The notes: a model not told the origin generated them from the sequence alone. A stretch of 64,000 nt of DNA from Streptomyces liangshanensis (GCF_011694815.1 NZ_CP050177.1:3213001-3277000), one strand, 5' to 3'; positions 8,565 through 21,471 are shown, counted from the first letter of the stretch. Program-made: numbers and translations.

Positions 8565-9283
8565 CGGCTGCTCCCCAGCTTCTCGCGGGTGTCCGTGCGG
8601 GCGCCCGGCAGCACGGCGGCCGGGGTGCCGGACCGCCCGCCGCGCGGCAGCCACGGCGTCAGCAGGTTGCGGCCGAGGACGAGCAGGGCGTCCGCGAGGA
8701 CCGCCAGGACGGCCGTCGTGACGACGGAACTGACCGCCAGCATGGGCCGGTGGTAGAACATCGCGTCGGTGAGCATGTTGCCCAGCGCGCCCTGGTTGCC
8801 GATCAGCGCGCCCACGCTCACCAGGCTGATGCTGGCGGCGGTCGCGCCGCGCAACCCGGCGAAGATCGCCGGGACGGCGATGGGCAGCTCGACGCGCAGG
8901 TAGCGGCGCCAGGCCCCGAACCCCATCGCGGTGGCCGCCGCCTGGGTCTCCTCGGGCACCGACCTGATGCCGTCCACGATGGCGGGGACGAGCACCACCA
9001 GGGTGTAGAGGGTCAGCGGGATCATGACCGTGGTCCTGCTCTGCCCGGTGTAGTCGATCAGGATCACGAAGATCGCCAGGGAGGGGATCGCGTAGAAGAT
9101 CGTGGTGCCCCAGAGCACGGGCGGGTACAGCCAGCCGTACCGTACGCAGAGTTGGGCCAGCAGCAGGGCGAGGACGAGCCCGCCGGCCACCGGGATCAGC
9201 GCTTCCTGGAGGTGCAGGGCCACCAGGCCGAGGTAGCTGTGCTGGAGGTCGCTGGGGACGTCGAAGAAGCCGTCGCCGCTCAT
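8561..9283 (-). CDS. Osmoprotectant ABC transporter permease (first permease)
   Basis: Inner-membrane permease of 240 residues. ATG 9283 overlaps the ATPase stop as ATGA. Five or six hydrophobic segments are visible, beginning LIPVAGGLVLALLLAQLCV. The cytoplasmic EAA loop reads AAATAMGFGAWRRYLRVELP, and GNQGALGNMLTDAMFY follows. Paired with the next gene it forms the heterodimeric channel of an OpuC-like importer. The C-terminal 35 residues are hydrophilic and poorly conserved. Confidence 0.9.
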   Translation of the reverse strand: MSGDGFFDVPSDLQHSYLGLVALHLQEALIPVAGGLVLALLLAQLCVRYGWLYPPVLWGTTIFYAIPSLAIFVILIDYTGQSRTTVMIPLTLYTLVVLVPAIVDGIRSVPEETQAAATAMGFGAWRRYLRVELPIAVPAIFAGLRGATAASISLVSVGALIGNQGALGNMLTDAMFYHRPMLAVSSVVTTAVLAVLADALLVLGRNLLTPWLPRGGRSGTPAAVLPGARTDTREKLGSSR

Positions 9284-10422
9284 GTACGGGCCGCCGCGGG
9301 CCGGTCGGTCCCGGCGGCGGGGGCCGCCTCCGGCGTCCCGCGCTGTGCCGCGTGGGCGGTACGGATCGCCGCGGCGATCATCTCCTGGGACGCGACGCCG
9401 ACGGCCCGGCCGGTGTCGTCCACGGCGACCGCCCAGCCCGTCGGGGACAGCACGGCCCCGTCGAGCGCGGCACGCAGGGAGTCCCGCCGGGCGTGGAACG
9501 GCCGCCCGCACGCGAGGAGTTCCGTGCCGTCGCCGGCCGCCGGGTCCCGCCAGCCGAGCGGCTTGCCCGCCCCGTCGGTGACCAGCAGGTACGGTACGGC
9601 GTTGGCCGCCCCGGCGGCCTTCTCCGCCCCGGCCCCCGGCACCGGTGCGAGCGCGAGCGCCTCGCAGGTGAAGAACGACAGCCGCCTGACCCCGCGGTCG
9701 TTGCCCAGGAAGTCCTCGACGAACGCGTCCGCGGGCGCCGAGAGCAGCTCCCCGGGCGGCGCGAACTGGGCGAGCCTGCCGCCCGTCCGCAGCACCGCGA
9801 TCCGGTCGCCGAGCTTGATCGCCTCGTCGATGTCGTGGGTCACGAACACGATGGTCTTGCCCAACTCGGCCTGGAGGCGCAGCAGCTCCTCCTGGAGCCC
9901 CTTGCGGACCACCGGGTCCACGGCCGAGAACGGCTCGTCCATCAGCAGCACCGGCGGGTCCGCCGCCAGCGCCCTGGCCACCCCGACGCGCTGCTGCTGG
10001 CCGCCGGAGAGCTGGTACGGGTAGCGCTTCGCCAGGGCGGGATCCAGCCCGACGCGCTCCATCAGCTCGACGGCCCTCGCGCGCGCCCGCTTCCGGTCCC
10101 AGCCGAGCATGCGCGGCACGGTCGCGATGTTGTCGGCCACCGAACGGTGCTGGAACAGCCCGGCGTTCTGGATGACGTACCCCATCGACCGGCGCAGCGC
10201 GTTGACCGGACGCTGCCTCAGGTCGTCGCCGTCGAGCAGGATCCTGCCCTCGGTGGGCTCGATCATCCGGTTGATCATCCGCAGGGTGGTGGTCTTCCCG
10301 CATCCGGAGGGACCGACCAGAACGGTGATCGAACCGTCCGGGATCTCCAGGGACAGCCGGTCGACGGCGATCGTCCCGTCGTCGTAGCGCTTCGTCACCG
10401 CTTCGATGCTGATCAAGGTCAC
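9280..10422 (-). CDS. Osmoprotectant ABC transporter ATP-binding protein with CBS-like tail
   Basis: ATPase subunit of 380 residues that powers uptake of a quaternary-ammonium osmoprotectant. It has Walker A GPSGCGKTT, ABC signature LSGGQQQRVG, Walker B PVLLMDEPFSAVD and the switch His in FVTHDIDEA. The region after about residue 250 looks like a partly degenerate CBS pair (VPYLLVTDGAGKPLGW; GWAVAVDDTGRAVGV). In OpuA/OpuC proteins such domains sense ionic strength. The GTG at 10422 is chosen because AAGGG lies 5 to 9 nt ahead and the frame before it has no family similarity. It is the first gene of the transporter unit. Confidence 0.92.
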   Translation of the reverse strand: MTLISIEAVTKRYDDGTIAVDRLSLEIPDGSITVLVGPSGCGKTTTLRMINRMIEPTEGRILLDGDDLRQRPVNALRRSMGYVIQNAGLFQHRSVADNIATVPRMLGWDRKRARARAVELMERVGLDPALAKRYPYQLSGGQQQRVGVARALAADPPVLLMDEPFSAVDPVVRKGLQEELLRLQAELGKTIVFVTHDIDEAIKLGDRIAVLRTGGRLAQFAPPGELLSAPADAFVEDFLGNDRGVRRLSFFTCEALALAPVPGAGAEKAAGAANAVPYLLVTDGAGKPLGWRDPAAGDGTELLACGRPFHARRDSLRAALDGAVLSPTGWAVAVDDTGRAVGVASQEMIAAAIRTAHAAQRGTPEAAPAAGTDRPAAART

Positions 10423-10516
10423 AAATACCCTTCGGCATGGCCCTGTTACGGCTGTTCCGGACGCGCCCCCACCGTAGCGGGCCCCGGCTCCGTATCGAAC
10501 GGCAGGGCGAAAACAG

Positions 10517-10556
10517 GTCAGGGTCCGGCGCCTCGTACGAGGTGCCGGACCCTGGA
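10517..10556 (-). terminator. Strong hairpin terminator after nuoN
   Basis: A ten-base perfect stem AGGGTCCGGC / GCCGGACCCT (10520-10529 and 10544-10553) encloses a second self-complementary segment CCTCGTACGAGG, giving about 16 paired bases. It lies 30 to 70 bases beyond the nuoN stop. There is no clear U-tract, which is usual for Streptomyces terminators. Confidence 0.7.
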
Positions 10557-10586
10557 CTTCGTCCGCGACATGGCGGCCGGTGCCGA

Positions 10587-12239
10587 TTACCGCACGAAGA
10601 TCCCTGCCTGGTTGGCCAGATCGAGGAAGTACTGCGGCGCGACGCCGAGCACCACCGTGACCACGCCGCCGACGGCGATCGTCGTCTTCGTCAGGAGCGA
10701 CGGCACGGCGACCGTGGGGCCGTCGGCCTTGGGCTCGCTGAAGAACATCAGCACGATGACCCGGATGTAGAAGAACGCGGCGATCGCCGACGAGATCACA
10801 CCGACCACGACGAGCGCTCCCGCGCCGCCCTCGGCCGCCGCCTTGAAGACCGCGAACTTCCCCGAGAAGCCGGAGGTCAGCGGGATCCCGGCGAAGGCCA
10901 GCAGGAACAGCGCGAAGAACGCGGCCACCAGGGGTGAACGCCTCCCCAGCCCGGCCCACTTGGACAGGTGCGTCGCCTCACCGCCCGCGTCGCGCACCAG
11001 CGTGACCACGGCGAACGCGCCGATCGTCACGAAGGAGTACGCCAGCAGGTAGAAGAGGACGGACGAGATGCCGTCGGGCGTCGTCGCGATCACACCGGCC
11101 AGGATGAACCCGGCGTGGGCGATGGACGAGTACGCCAGGAGGCGCTTGATGTCGGTCTGGGTGATGGCCACGACCGCGCCGCCCAGCATGGTGATGATCG
11201 CGATCGCCCACATCACGGGACGCCAGTCCCAGCGCAGGCCCGGCAGCACCACGTACAGCAGCCGCAGGAGCGCGCCGAAGGCCGCGACCTTCGTCGCCGC
11301 CGCCATGAAGCCGGTGACCGGGGTGGGCGCGCCCTGGTAGACGTCCGGGGTCCACATGTGGAACGGCACCGCGCCGACCTTGAACAGCAGCCCCATCAGG
11401 ATCATCGCGCCGCCGATGAGCAGCAGCGCGTCGTTGCCCATCGTGTCGGCGAGGGCCGGGTTCACGGTCTGGACCGTGCCGTCCACGACCTCGGCGATGC
11501 GCGCGTACGACACCGAGCCCGCGTACCCGTACAGCAGGGCGATCCCGAAGAGCAGGAACGCCGACGAGAAGGAGCCGAGCAGGAAGTACTTCACCGCGGC
11601 CTCCTGCGACAGCAGCCGCTTGCGGCGGGCCAGCGCGCAGAGGAGGTAGAGCGGGAGGGAGAAGACCTCCAGCGCCACGAACAGGGTCAGGAGGTCGTTG
11701 GCCGACGTGAAGACCAGCATGCCCGCGATGGCGAACAGGGCCAGCGGGAACACCTCGGTGGTGGTGAACCCGGCCTTGACGGCGGCCTGTTCGCTGTCGC
11801 TGCCCGGCACGGACGCGCCCTGCGCGGCGAACGAGTCGACGCGCTTGCCGTGCGCCTCCGGGTCGAGCCTGCGCTCGGCGAAGGTGAAGACGGCGGCGAT
11901 CGACGCCAGCAGGATCGTCCCCTGGAGGAAGAGCGCCGGGCCGTCGACGGCGATGGCGCCCATGGCCGCGATGTGCGCCTTGGTCGTGCCGTAACCGGTG
12001 TTGGCGAGGGCGATCACCGCCGCGAAGCCGGCGGCCAGCGCCACGACGGAGAGCCAGACCTGCGCGTGGTAACGCTTCGCCCGCGGGACGAACGCCTCGA
12101 CCAGGATCCCCAGGATGGCGGCGCCCAGCACGATCAGCGTGGGCGACAACTGCGCGTACTCGATGTCGGGGGCCGGGATCTTGTCGATCCCCCCGGCCGC
12201 CGAAGTTGTCCACAGGCTGTGGACGGCTGTCGCACTCAC
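10587..12239 (-). CDS. nuoN: NADH-quinone oxidoreductase subunit N
   Basis: Membrane-arm antiporter-like subunit of complex I, 550 residues with about 14 hydrophobic helices. Proton-translocation motifs of the Mrp-antiporter family are visible, including the VALEVFSLPLYLL helix with its glutamate, the lysine in LFKVGAVPFHMWTPDVYQGAP, and AYSSIAHAGFILAG. The GTG start overlaps the nuoM stop as GTGA. It is the last gene of the nuoA-N operon and is followed by a strong hairpin. Confidence 0.96.
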   Translation of the reverse strand: MSATAVHSLWTTSAAGGIDKIPAPDIEYAQLSPTLIVLGAAILGILVEAFVPRAKRYHAQVWLSVVALAAGFAAVIALANTGYGTTKAHIAAMGAIAVDGPALFLQGTILLASIAAVFTFAERRLDPEAHGKRVDSFAAQGASVPGSDSEQAAVKAGFTTTEVFPLALFAIAGMLVFTSANDLLTLFVALEVFSLPLYLLCALARRKRLLSQEAAVKYFLLGSFSSAFLLFGIALLYGYAGSVSYARIAEVVDGTVQTVNPALADTMGNDALLLIGGAMILMGLLFKVGAVPFHMWTPDVYQGAPTPVTGFMAAATKVAAFGALLRLLYVVLPGLRWDWRPVMWAIAIITMLGGAVVAITQTDIKRLLAYSSIAHAGFILAGVIATTPDGISSVLFYLLAYSFVTIGAFAVVTLVRDAGGEATHLSKWAGLGRRSPLVAAFFALFLLAFAGIPLTSGFSGKFAVFKAAAEGGAGALVVVGVISSAIAAFFYIRVIVLMFFSEPKADGPTVAVPSLLTKTTIAVGGVVTVVLGVAPQYFLDLANQAGIFVR

Positions 12240-13813
12240 GGAGCGGCCTCCACCTCGGGCTTGGGATCGGTCTTCTTGACGTCCGACATCGTGTGTTTCA
12301 CGGCCGGGTTCACGATGTCGGTCAGCGGCTTCGGGTAGACACCCAGGAAGAGGAGCAGCGCGATCAGCGGGGTGACGACCACCAGCTCACGGACCCTGAG
12401 GTCCGACATGCCCTGGACCGCCGCCTTCACCGGGCCGGTCATGGTGCGCTGGTAGAGCACCAGGACGTAGAGCGCGGCCAGCACGATGCCGGAGGTGGCG
12501 ATGATGCCGACCACCGGATACCTGCTGAACGTGCCGACCAGGACCAGGAACTCGCTGACGAACGGGGAGAGCCCCGGCAGCGAGAGCGTGGCCAGGCCGC
12601 CGATCAGGAACGTACCGGCGAGGACCGGCGCGACCTTCTGCACGCCGCCGTAGTCCGCGATGAGCCGCGAGCCGCGCCGGGTGATCAGGAAGCCGGCGAC
12701 CAGCATCAGCGCGGCCGTCGAGATCCCGTGGTTGACCATGTAGAGCGTGGCGCCCGACTGGCCCTGGCTGGTCATCGCGAAGATGCCCATGATGATGAAG
12801 CCGAAGTGCGAGATCGACGCGTACGCGATCAGGCGCTTGATGTCGCGCTGGCCGACGGCGAGCAGCGCGCCGTAGACGATGCTGATCAGCGCGAGCACCA
12901 GGACCACCGGGGTGGCCCACTTGGAGGCCTCCGGGAAGAGCTGGAGGCAGAAGCGCAGCATCGCGAACGTGCCGACCTTGTCGACCACGGCCGTGATCAG
13001 GACGGCCACGGGCGCGGTCGCCTCGCCCATCGCGTTGGGCAGCCAGGTGTGCAGCGGCCACAGCGGGGCCTTCACGGCGAACGCGAAGAAGAAGCCGAGG
13101 AACAGCCACCGCTCGGTGCTGGTCGCCATGGTCAGCGAGCCGTTGGCGCGCGCCTCGGCGATCTCGGAGAGCGAGAACGTCCCGGCGACGACGTACAGGC
13201 CGATGACCGCGGCCAGCATGATCAGGCCGCCGACCAGGTTGTACAGGAGGAACTTCACGGCCGCGTACGAGCGCTGCGTCGCCGCCGCCTCGTCCCCGCC
13301 CGCGTGCGCCCGGTCGCCGAAGCCGCCGATGAGGAAGTACATCGGGATGAGCATGGCTTCGAAGAGGATGTAGAAGAGGAAGACGTCGGTGGCCTCGAAG
13401 GAGAGGATCACCATCGCCTCCACCATCAGGATGAGCGCGAAGAAGCCCTGGGTGGGCCGCCAGCGGCGGTTGGGCGCGGCCTCCTCCAGCGGGTCGGCGT
13501 CGTGCCAGCCGGCCAGGATCACGAACGGGATCAGCAGGGCGGTCAGCGCCATCAGCACGACGCCGATGCCGTCCACGCCCAGTTCGTACCTGACCCCGAA
13601 GTCCTTGATCCAGGCGTGCGACTCGGTGAGTTGGTAGCGGTCGCCGCCGGGCTCGAAGAGCGCCAGGACGACGGCGGCCACCGCGAGCGTGGCGAGGGAG
13701 AACCCGAGCGCCAGCCATTTGGCGAAGGTCCGCCGGGCGGCGGGCACGGCCGCCGTGGCGATCGCGCCGACCGCCGGCAGCGCCGCCGCCACCGTCAGAT
13801 AGGGGAACGACAT
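12236..13813 (-). CDS. nuoM: NADH-quinone oxidoreductase subunit M
   Basis: Membrane-arm antiporter-like subunit, 525 residues. It carries ILFEAMLIPMYFLIGGFG with the conserved Glu, the Lys-containing AVKAPLWPLHTWLPNAMGEA and AYASISHFGFIIMG, all diagnostic of NuoM. The 50 or so N-terminal residues include a first membrane helix and a hydrophilic loop. Six bases separate it from nuoL, and its stop overlaps the nuoN start. Confidence 0.97.
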   Translation of the reverse strand: MSFPYLTVAAALPAVGAIATAAVPAARRTFAKWLALGFSLATLAVAAVVLALFEPGGDRYQLTESHAWIKDFGVRYELGVDGIGVVLMALTALLIPFVILAGWHDADPLEEAAPNRRWRPTQGFFALILMVEAMVILSFEATDVFLFYILFEAMLIPMYFLIGGFGDRAHAGGDEAAATQRSYAAVKFLLYNLVGGLIMLAAVIGLYVVAGTFSLSEIAEARANGSLTMATSTERWLFLGFFFAFAVKAPLWPLHTWLPNAMGEATAPVAVLITAVVDKVGTFAMLRFCLQLFPEASKWATPVVLVLALISIVYGALLAVGQRDIKRLIAYASISHFGFIIMGIFAMTSQGQSGATLYMVNHGISTAALMLVAGFLITRRGSRLIADYGGVQKVAPVLAGTFLIGGLATLSLPGLSPFVSEFLVLVGTFSRYPVVGIIATSGIVLAALYVLVLYQRTMTGPVKAAVQGMSDLRVRELVVVTPLIALLLFLGVYPKPLTDIVNPAVKHTMSDVKKTDPKPEVEAAP

Positions 13814-13819
13814 GTCCGT

Positions 13820-15715
<1,896 letters not shown>

Positions 15716-15729
15716 GATTCAGCGACCCC

Positions 15730-16029
15730 TCAGAGCTTCATCAGGCTGGCGTCGTCGACCGAGGCCGAGTGGCGGGAGCGGAAGAGCGACACGATGATCG
15801 CGAGCCCGACCACGACCTCCGCGGCGGCGACGACCATCACGAAGAAGGCGATGACCTGGCCGTCCAGGTTGCCGTGCAGCCGGGCGAAGGCGACGAACGC
15901 GAGATTGCAGGCGTTGAGCATCAGCTCGATGCACATGAACACCACGATCGCGTTGCGCCGGATCAGCACGCCCGTGGCGCCGATGGTGAAGAGCAGCGAC
16001 GCGAGGTAGAGGTAGTTGACCGGGTTCAT
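15730..16029 (-). CDS. nuoK: NADH-quinone oxidoreductase subunit K
   Basis: Small three-helix membrane subunit of complex I, 99 residues, normal length. The two conserved glutamates in the membrane lie in [15 protein letters not shown] and [16 protein letters not shown] 16029 overlaps the nuoJ stop as ATGA. The C-terminal tail [15 protein letters not shown] is short and hydrophilic. Confidence 0.97.
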   Translation of the reverse strand: MNPVNYLYLASLLFTIGATGVLIRRNAIVVFMCIELMLNACNLAFVAFARLHGNLDGQVIAFFVMVVAAAEVVVGLAIIVSLFRSRHSASVDDASLMKL

Positions 16030-16853
16030 CGCTTGATCTCCTCCTCGCGGCCGAGCCGGTCGGTGGACCGCTGCTCCAGCGCCTTGAGGTCCGCGATGGC
16101 CTCGCTCGACACGTCGCGGATCTGGCCGCGGTCCTTGAGGGTCTTGTTGACGGTCAGCTCGGAGACCGAGCCGTCCGGCAGCAGGCCGGGGATGTCCACC
16201 GCGTTGTGCCGGGCGTAGACGCCCGGGGCGGGCAGCGGCGGCAGGTGCGTGCCCTTGCGGACGCGGGCCTCGGCCATCTCCCGCTGCGTCAGCGCCCGTT
16301 CGGTGCGCTCGCGGTGGGTGAGGACCATGGCGCCGACGGCCGCGGTGATCAGCAGCGCGCCGGTGATCTCGAAGGCGAAGACGTACTTGGTGAAGATCAG
16401 CGCGGCCAGCCCCTCGACGTTGCCGCCCGCGTTGGCCTGGCCGAGCCCGGCGAAGGAGGTCAGCGACGCGTTGCCGATGCCCCCGATCAGCAGGGCGCCG
16501 AAGCCGAGGCCGCACACCAGGGCCAGCCAGCGCTGTCCCTTGAGCGTCTCCTTGAGGGAGTCCGCGGCGGTGACGCCGACCAGCATGACCACGAAGAGGA
16601 ACAGCATCATGATCGCGCCGGTGTAGACGATGATCTGGACGACGCCGAGGAAGTACGCCCCGTTGGCCAGGTAGAAGACCGCCAGGATGATCATCGTCCC
16701 GGCCAGGCTCAGCGCGCTGTGCACGGCCCGCTTCATCAGGATCGTGGCGAAGGCGCCGATCACGGCGACCGTACCGAGGATCCAGAACTGGACGGCCTCG
16801 CCGGTCGACGTGGCGGAGGCGGCCAGGGTGGTGGAGGCTGCGAACGCGTTCAC
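16026..16853 (-). CDS. nuoJ: NADH-quinone oxidoreductase subunit J
   Basis: Membrane subunit of complex I, 275 residues, longer than the roughly 180 residues of enterobacterial NuoJ because of a hydrophilic C-terminal tail of about 100 residues that is common in actinobacteria. The core has [13 protein letters not shown], then [18 protein letters not shown] and the conserved [19 protein letters not shown] pi-bulge helix. GTG 16853 overlaps the nuoI stop as GTGA, so the upstream open frame is not used. Confidence 0.95.
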   Translation of the reverse strand: MNAFAASTTLAASATSTGEAVQFWILGTVAVIGAFATILMKRAVHSALSLAGTMIILAVFYLANGAYFLGVVQIIVYTGAIMMLFLFVVMLVGVTAADSLKETLKGQRWLALVCGLGFGALLIGGIGNASLTSFAGLGQANAGGNVEGLAALIFTKYVFAFEITGALLITAAVGAMVLTHRERTERALTQREMAEARVRKGTHLPPLPAPGVYARHNAVDIPGLLPDGSVSELTVNKTLKDRGQIRDVSSEAIADLKALEQRSTDRLGREEEIKR

Positions 16854-17566
16854 GACCCGACCACCTTCCCCGACGCCGGCTCGTCCTCGCCGAAGGTGGA
16901 GGCGGCCTCCTGCGGCCGCTCGCCCTTGCTCAGCGCCACCTGGCGGACCGTGCCGGGCGCGGCCTCCGTGACCAGCCCCCGGTAGTAGTCCTGCTCGTCC
17001 GTGCCCGGGAAGATCGAGTGCGGCGACTCGACCATGCCCTCCTCCAGGCCCGCGAGGAGCTGCTCCTTCGTGTAGATGAGGCTCTCGCGCGAACTGTCGG
17101 CCAGCTCGAACTCGTTGGTCATCGTGAGCGCCCGGGTCGGGCACGCCTCGATGCACAGGCCGCACAGGATGCAGCGCGCGTAGTTGATCTGGTAGACGCG
17201 GCCGTAGCGCTCACCCGGGGAGTAGCGCTCCTCCTCGGTGTTGTCCGCGCCCTCCACGTAGATCGCGTCCGCCGGACACGCCCAGGCGCACAGCTCGCAG
17301 CCGATGCACTTCTCCAGGCCGTCCGGATGCCGGTTCAGCTGGTGACGGCCGTGGAAGCGCGGCGCCGTCACCTTCTGCTGCTCCGGATACTGCTCGGTCA
17401 GCCGCTTCTTGAACATGGCCTTGAAGGTCACGCCGAAGCCCGCGACCGGGTTCTTCGGCGGGCGCGGGGACTCCGCCTGCGAAGCGTCGTGCGCGGATTC
17501 CCGGTGGGAGTCCCGCTTGGATTCCCGCTTGGTGACCCGCTTGGAGTCCTGCGAAGAGTCAGACAC
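16850..17566 (-). CDS. nuoI: NADH-quinone oxidoreductase subunit I (8Fe ferredoxin)
   Basis: Peripheral-arm subunit holding two [4Fe-4S] clusters on the path to quinone, 238 residues. Both motifs are intact: [12 protein letters not shown] and [13 protein letters not shown] start it at GTG 17566 because AAAGGAGG lies 7 to 14 nt ahead; this overlaps the end of nuoH by 8 bp. The first 40 residues are an unusual Lys/Arg/Ser/Asp-rich repeat ([12 protein letters not shown]) encoded by imperfect 12-15 bp direct repeats. The C-terminal 50 residues are also variable. Confidence 0.96.
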   Translation of the reverse strand: MSDSSQDSKRVTKRESKRDSHRESAHDASQAESPRPPKNPVAGFGVTFKAMFKKRLTEQYPEQQKVTAPRFHGRHQLNRHPDGLEKCIGCELCAWACPADAIYVEGADNTEEERYSPGERYGRVYQINYARCILCGLCIEACPTRALTMTNEFELADSSRESLIYTKEQLLAGLEEGMVESPHSIFPGTDEQDYYRGLVTEAAPGTVRQVALSKGERPQEAASTFGEDEPASGKVVGS

Positions 17567-18968
17567 TGTCAGCCTCCTTTCCGTCACTCTCGGTACCGTC
17601 ACTCACAGTGTCGACCCCACCACTGACAACGAGCTCGCGCTCCTGGCGCGGCCGCCTGCGGGGCACCGGCGGCAGCGTCTGCCCCGGCAGCGGTGGTACG
17701 GGATATCCGCCCGCCATCGGGTCGAAGGCCGGTGCCTCCGGCTCCCCTTCGGCGTCGGCCCGTTCCTTCTTGTCGCGGAAGATGTCGGCGACGAAGGAGA
17801 GCAGCAGGATCGCGACGACCGCCCCGCCGACGTACAGCACGATCGACTGGAAGTCGTAGTTCTCGTTGCGCAGGGCCCGCACGGTCGCGACCAGCATCAG
17901 CCAGACCACCGAGACCGGGATCAGGACCTTCCAGCCCAGCTTCATCAACTGGTCGTAGCGCACCCGCGGGAGCGTGCCGCGCAGCCAGATGAAGAAGAAG
18001 AGGAAGACCTGCACCTTGAGGACGAACCAGAGCATCGGCCACCAGCCGTGGTTCGCGCCCTCCCAGAAGGTCGAGACGGGCCACGGGGCGCGCCAGCCGC
18101 CGAGGAAGAGCGTCGTCGCGACGGCCGAGACGGTGACCATGTTGACGTACTCGGCGAGCATGAACATCGCGAACTTGATGGACGAGTACTCGGTGTTGAA
18201 GCCGCCGACGAGGTCGCCCTCGGACTCCGGCATGTCGAAGGGGGCGCGGTTCGTCTCCCCGACCATCGTGATGACGTAGATGATGAAGGACACCGGCAGC
18301 AGCACGATGTACCAGCGGTCCGCCTGCGCCTCCACGATCGCCGAGGTCGACATCGACCCCGAGTAGAGGAAGACGGAGGCGAACGCGGCGCCCATGGCGA
18401 TCTCGTACGAGATCATCTGCGCGGCCGAGCGCAGGCCGCCGAGCAGCGGGTACGTCGACCCGGACGACCAGCCGGCGAGGACGATGCCGTAGATGCCGAT
18501 CGACGCGACCGCGAGGACGTACAGCATCGCGATCGGCAGGTCGGTCAGCTGCATCGTGGTGCGCTGGCCGAAGATGGAGACCTCGTTGCCGGACGGGCCG
18601 AACGGGATCACGGCGATCGCCATGAACGCCGGCACCGCGGCCACGATCGGCGCGAGGACGTAGACGACCTTGTCCGCGCGCTTGACGATCAGGTCTTCCT
18701 TGAGCATCAGCTTGATGCCGTCGGCGAGCGACTGGAGCATGCCCCAGGGGCCGTGCCGGTTGGGGCCGATGCGCAGCTGCATCCAGGCGACGACCTTGCG
18801 CTCCCACACGATGGAGAACAGCACGGTCACCATCAGGAACGCGAAGCAGAACACGGCCTTGACGACCACGAGCCACCACGGGTCGCGGCCGAACAGCGAC
18901 AGGTCCTCGGCGGCGAGGACGGTGTGGACGGTGTGAGGAGCCGCCGCGAGTGGGGCGAAGGCGGTCAT
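17559..18968 (-). CDS. nuoH: NADH-quinone oxidoreductase subunit H
   Basis: Membrane subunit that forms most of the quinone chamber at the junction with the peripheral arm, 469 residues. Diagnostic segments: [24 protein letters not shown] (read in parts), [45 protein letters not shown] (in parts) and [19 protein letters not shown] (in parts). There are eight or nine hydrophobic helices. The cytoplasmic tail of about 70 residues is Pro/Glu-rich. ATG 18968 overlaps the nuoG stop as ATGA. Confidence 0.97.
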   Translation of the reverse strand: MTAFAPLAAAPHTVHTVLAAEDLSLFGRDPWWLVVVKAVFCFAFLMVTVLFSIVWERKVVAWMQLRIGPNRHGPWGMLQSLADGIKLMLKEDLIVKRADKVVYVLAPIVAAVPAFMAIAVIPFGPSGNEVSIFGQRTTMQLTDLPIAMLYVLAVASIGIYGIVLAGWSSGSTYPLLGGLRSAAQMISYEIAMGAAFASVFLYSGSMSTSAIVEAQADRWYIVLLPVSFIIYVITMVGETNRAPFDMPESEGDLVGGFNTEYSSIKFAMFMLAEYVNMVTVSAVATTLFLGGWRAPWPVSTFWEGANHGWWPMLWFVLKVQVFLFFFIWLRGTLPRVRYDQLMKLGWKVLIPVSVVWLMLVATVRALRNENYDFQSIVLYVGGAVVAILLLSFVADIFRDKKERADAEGEPEAPAFDPMAGGYPVPPLPGQTLPPVPRRRPRQERELVVSGGVDTVSDGTESDGKEADSV

Positions 18969-21471
18969 GCGCGCACCTCCGGCGCTTCTGCGTCCGCGGC
19001 CGGCACGCCGGCCGGGGCGATACGGACCAGCGTCCCCGGCTGGGAGCCGGTGTCCGCCGGGATGCCGCGGCCCGTGGAGTTGAGCGGCAGCCAGACCACG
19101 CGGTCGGGCATCACCGTGACCCGCAGCGGCAGGGTGACCGTGCCCGCCGGGCCCGTGACGGCCAGCGCGTCACCGTCCTTGACCCCGGTCTCGGCGGCCG
19201 TCGTGGCGGAGAGCCGGGCGACCGCCGCGTGCCGGGTGCCGGCCAGCGCCTCGTCGCCCTGCTGGAGCAGGCCCTGGTCGAGCAGCAGCCGGTGGCCCGC
19301 GAGGACCGCCTCGCCGTCGCCGGGGCGCGGCACCGGGCGGGCCGACTCGCGCGGCGCGGTGGCCCGGGAGCCGTCCCAGCCGCCGAGCCGGTCCAGCTCG
19401 GACCGTACGGACCTGAGGTCGGGCAGCCCGAGGTGTACGTCGAGGGCGTCCGCCAGCATGTGGAGGACGCGCGCGTCGGACGGGGCCAGGCGCCTGGTCA
19501 TCTGCTCGGGCTTGAGCGCCGCCTCGAACAGCCGCGCCCTGCCCTCCCAGTTGAGGAAGGTGCCGGGCTTCTCGGCGACGGCCGCCACCGGGAGGACGAC
19601 GTCCGCCCGGTCGGTGACCTCGCTCGGCCGCAGCTCCAGCGAGACCAGGAAGCCGACCGCGTCGAGCGCGGCCCGCGCGCCCGCCGGGTCCGGCAGGTCG
19701 GCGAGCTCGACGCCCGCGACGACCAGCGCGCCCAGCTCGCCGGTCGCGGCGGCCGCGACGATCTGGCCGGTGTCGCGCCCGTAGGCGTGCGGCAGTTCGC
19801 GTACGCCCCAGACCGCGGCGGTCTCCTCACGGGCCCGCGGGTCCGTGGCCGGGCGGCCGCCGGGCAGCAGCGACGGGAGCGCGCCCGCCTCCACCGCGCC
19901 GCGCTCGCCGGCCCGGCGCGGGATCCACACCAGGGTGGCGCCGGTGGCGACCGAGGCGCGGGCGGCGGCGGTGAGGGCGCCGGGGACGGCCGCGAGCCGT
20001 TCGCCGACGACGATCACGGCGCCGGGCGCCCTCAGGGCCTCGGCGGCCGTCGCGCCGTCACCGTCCAGGGCGGTGTTGCCCGCGAGGGCGTCCAGCCAGT
20101 CGGTCTCCGTGCCGGGAGCGGCGGGGAGCAGCGTGCCCCCGGCCTTCTCCAGGCCCGGCGTGGCGTGCGTGGCGAGCGAGAACGTCCGCTGGCCGTGCTT
20201 GCGCGAGGCCTTGCGCAGCCGCAGGAAGACGCCGGGCGCCTCCTCCTCGGACTCGAAGCCCGCGAGCAGGACGGCCGGTGCCTTCTCCAGCGTGGTGTAC
20301 GTGACCCCCGTACCGTCCAGGTCCCGTCCCCGGCCCGCCACATGGGCGGCCAGGAAGTCGGCCTCCTCGCTGCTGTGCACCCGCGCGCGGAAGTCGACGT
20401 CGTTCGTGTCGAGCGCGACCCGGGCGAACTTGGCGTACGCGTACGCGTCCTCGACGGTCAGCCGGCCGCCGGCCAGCACCCCCGCCCGGCCGCGCGCGGC
20501 GGCCAGCCCGCGGGCCGCGGCCTCCAGCGCCTCGGGCCAGCTCGCCGGCTCCAGGTCCCCGTCGGCGTTCCTGACCAGCGGGGTCGTGAGGCGGTCGGGC
20601 TTCTGCGCGTAGCGGAAGCCGAACCGCCCCTTGTCGCAGACCCATTCCTCGTTGACCTCGGGGTCGTCGGCCGCCATCCGCCGCATGACCTTGCCGCGCC
20701 GGTGGTCGGTGCGGGTCGCGCAGCCGCCCGCGCAGTGCTCGCACACGCTCGGGGAGGACACGAGGTCGAAGGGCCGCGAACGGAAGCGGTACGCCGCCGA
20801 GGTGAGCGCGCCGACCGGGCAGATCTGGATGGTGTTGCCGGAGAAGTACGACGCGAAGGGGTCGCCCTCGCCGGTGCCGACCTGTTCGAGCGCGCCGCGC
20901 TCCAGCAGCTCGATCATCGGGTCGCCCGCGATCTGCTCGGAGAAGCGGGTGCAGCGCGCGCAGAGCACGCACCGCTCACGGTCCAGCAGCACCTGGGTCG
21001 AGATCGGGACGGGCTTCTCGTACGTGCGCTTCCTGCCCTCGAAGCGGGTGTCCGCGTGGCCGACCTGCATGGCCTGGTTCTGGAGCGGGCACTCACCGCC
21101 CTTGTCGCAGACCGGGCAGTCCAGCGGGTGGTTGATGAGCAGCAGCTCCATCACCCCGCGCTGGGCCTTCTCGGCGACCGGCGAGCTGATCTGCGACTTG
21201 ACGACCATGCCGTCGGTGCAGGTGATCGTGCAGGAGGCCATCGGCTTGCGCTGGCCCTCCACCTCGACGATGCACTGGCGGCAGGCGCCGACCGGGTCGA
21301 GCAGCGGATGGTCGCAGAAACGCGGGATCTCGATGCCGAGCAGCTCGGCGGCGCGGATGACCAACGTCCCCTTGGGGACGGAGATCTCGATGCCGTCGAT
21401 GGTCAGCGAGACGAGGTCTTCCGGCGGGAGCGCCGCCTCGCCGCCTCCGGAGGGGGCCGACGTGGTGACTG

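Noticed and set aside
10423..10516. Promoter TTCGAT-N17-TACGGT for the transporter ATPase gene
   Set aside because: The -35 is poor, and other equally weak pairs exist in the same stretch.
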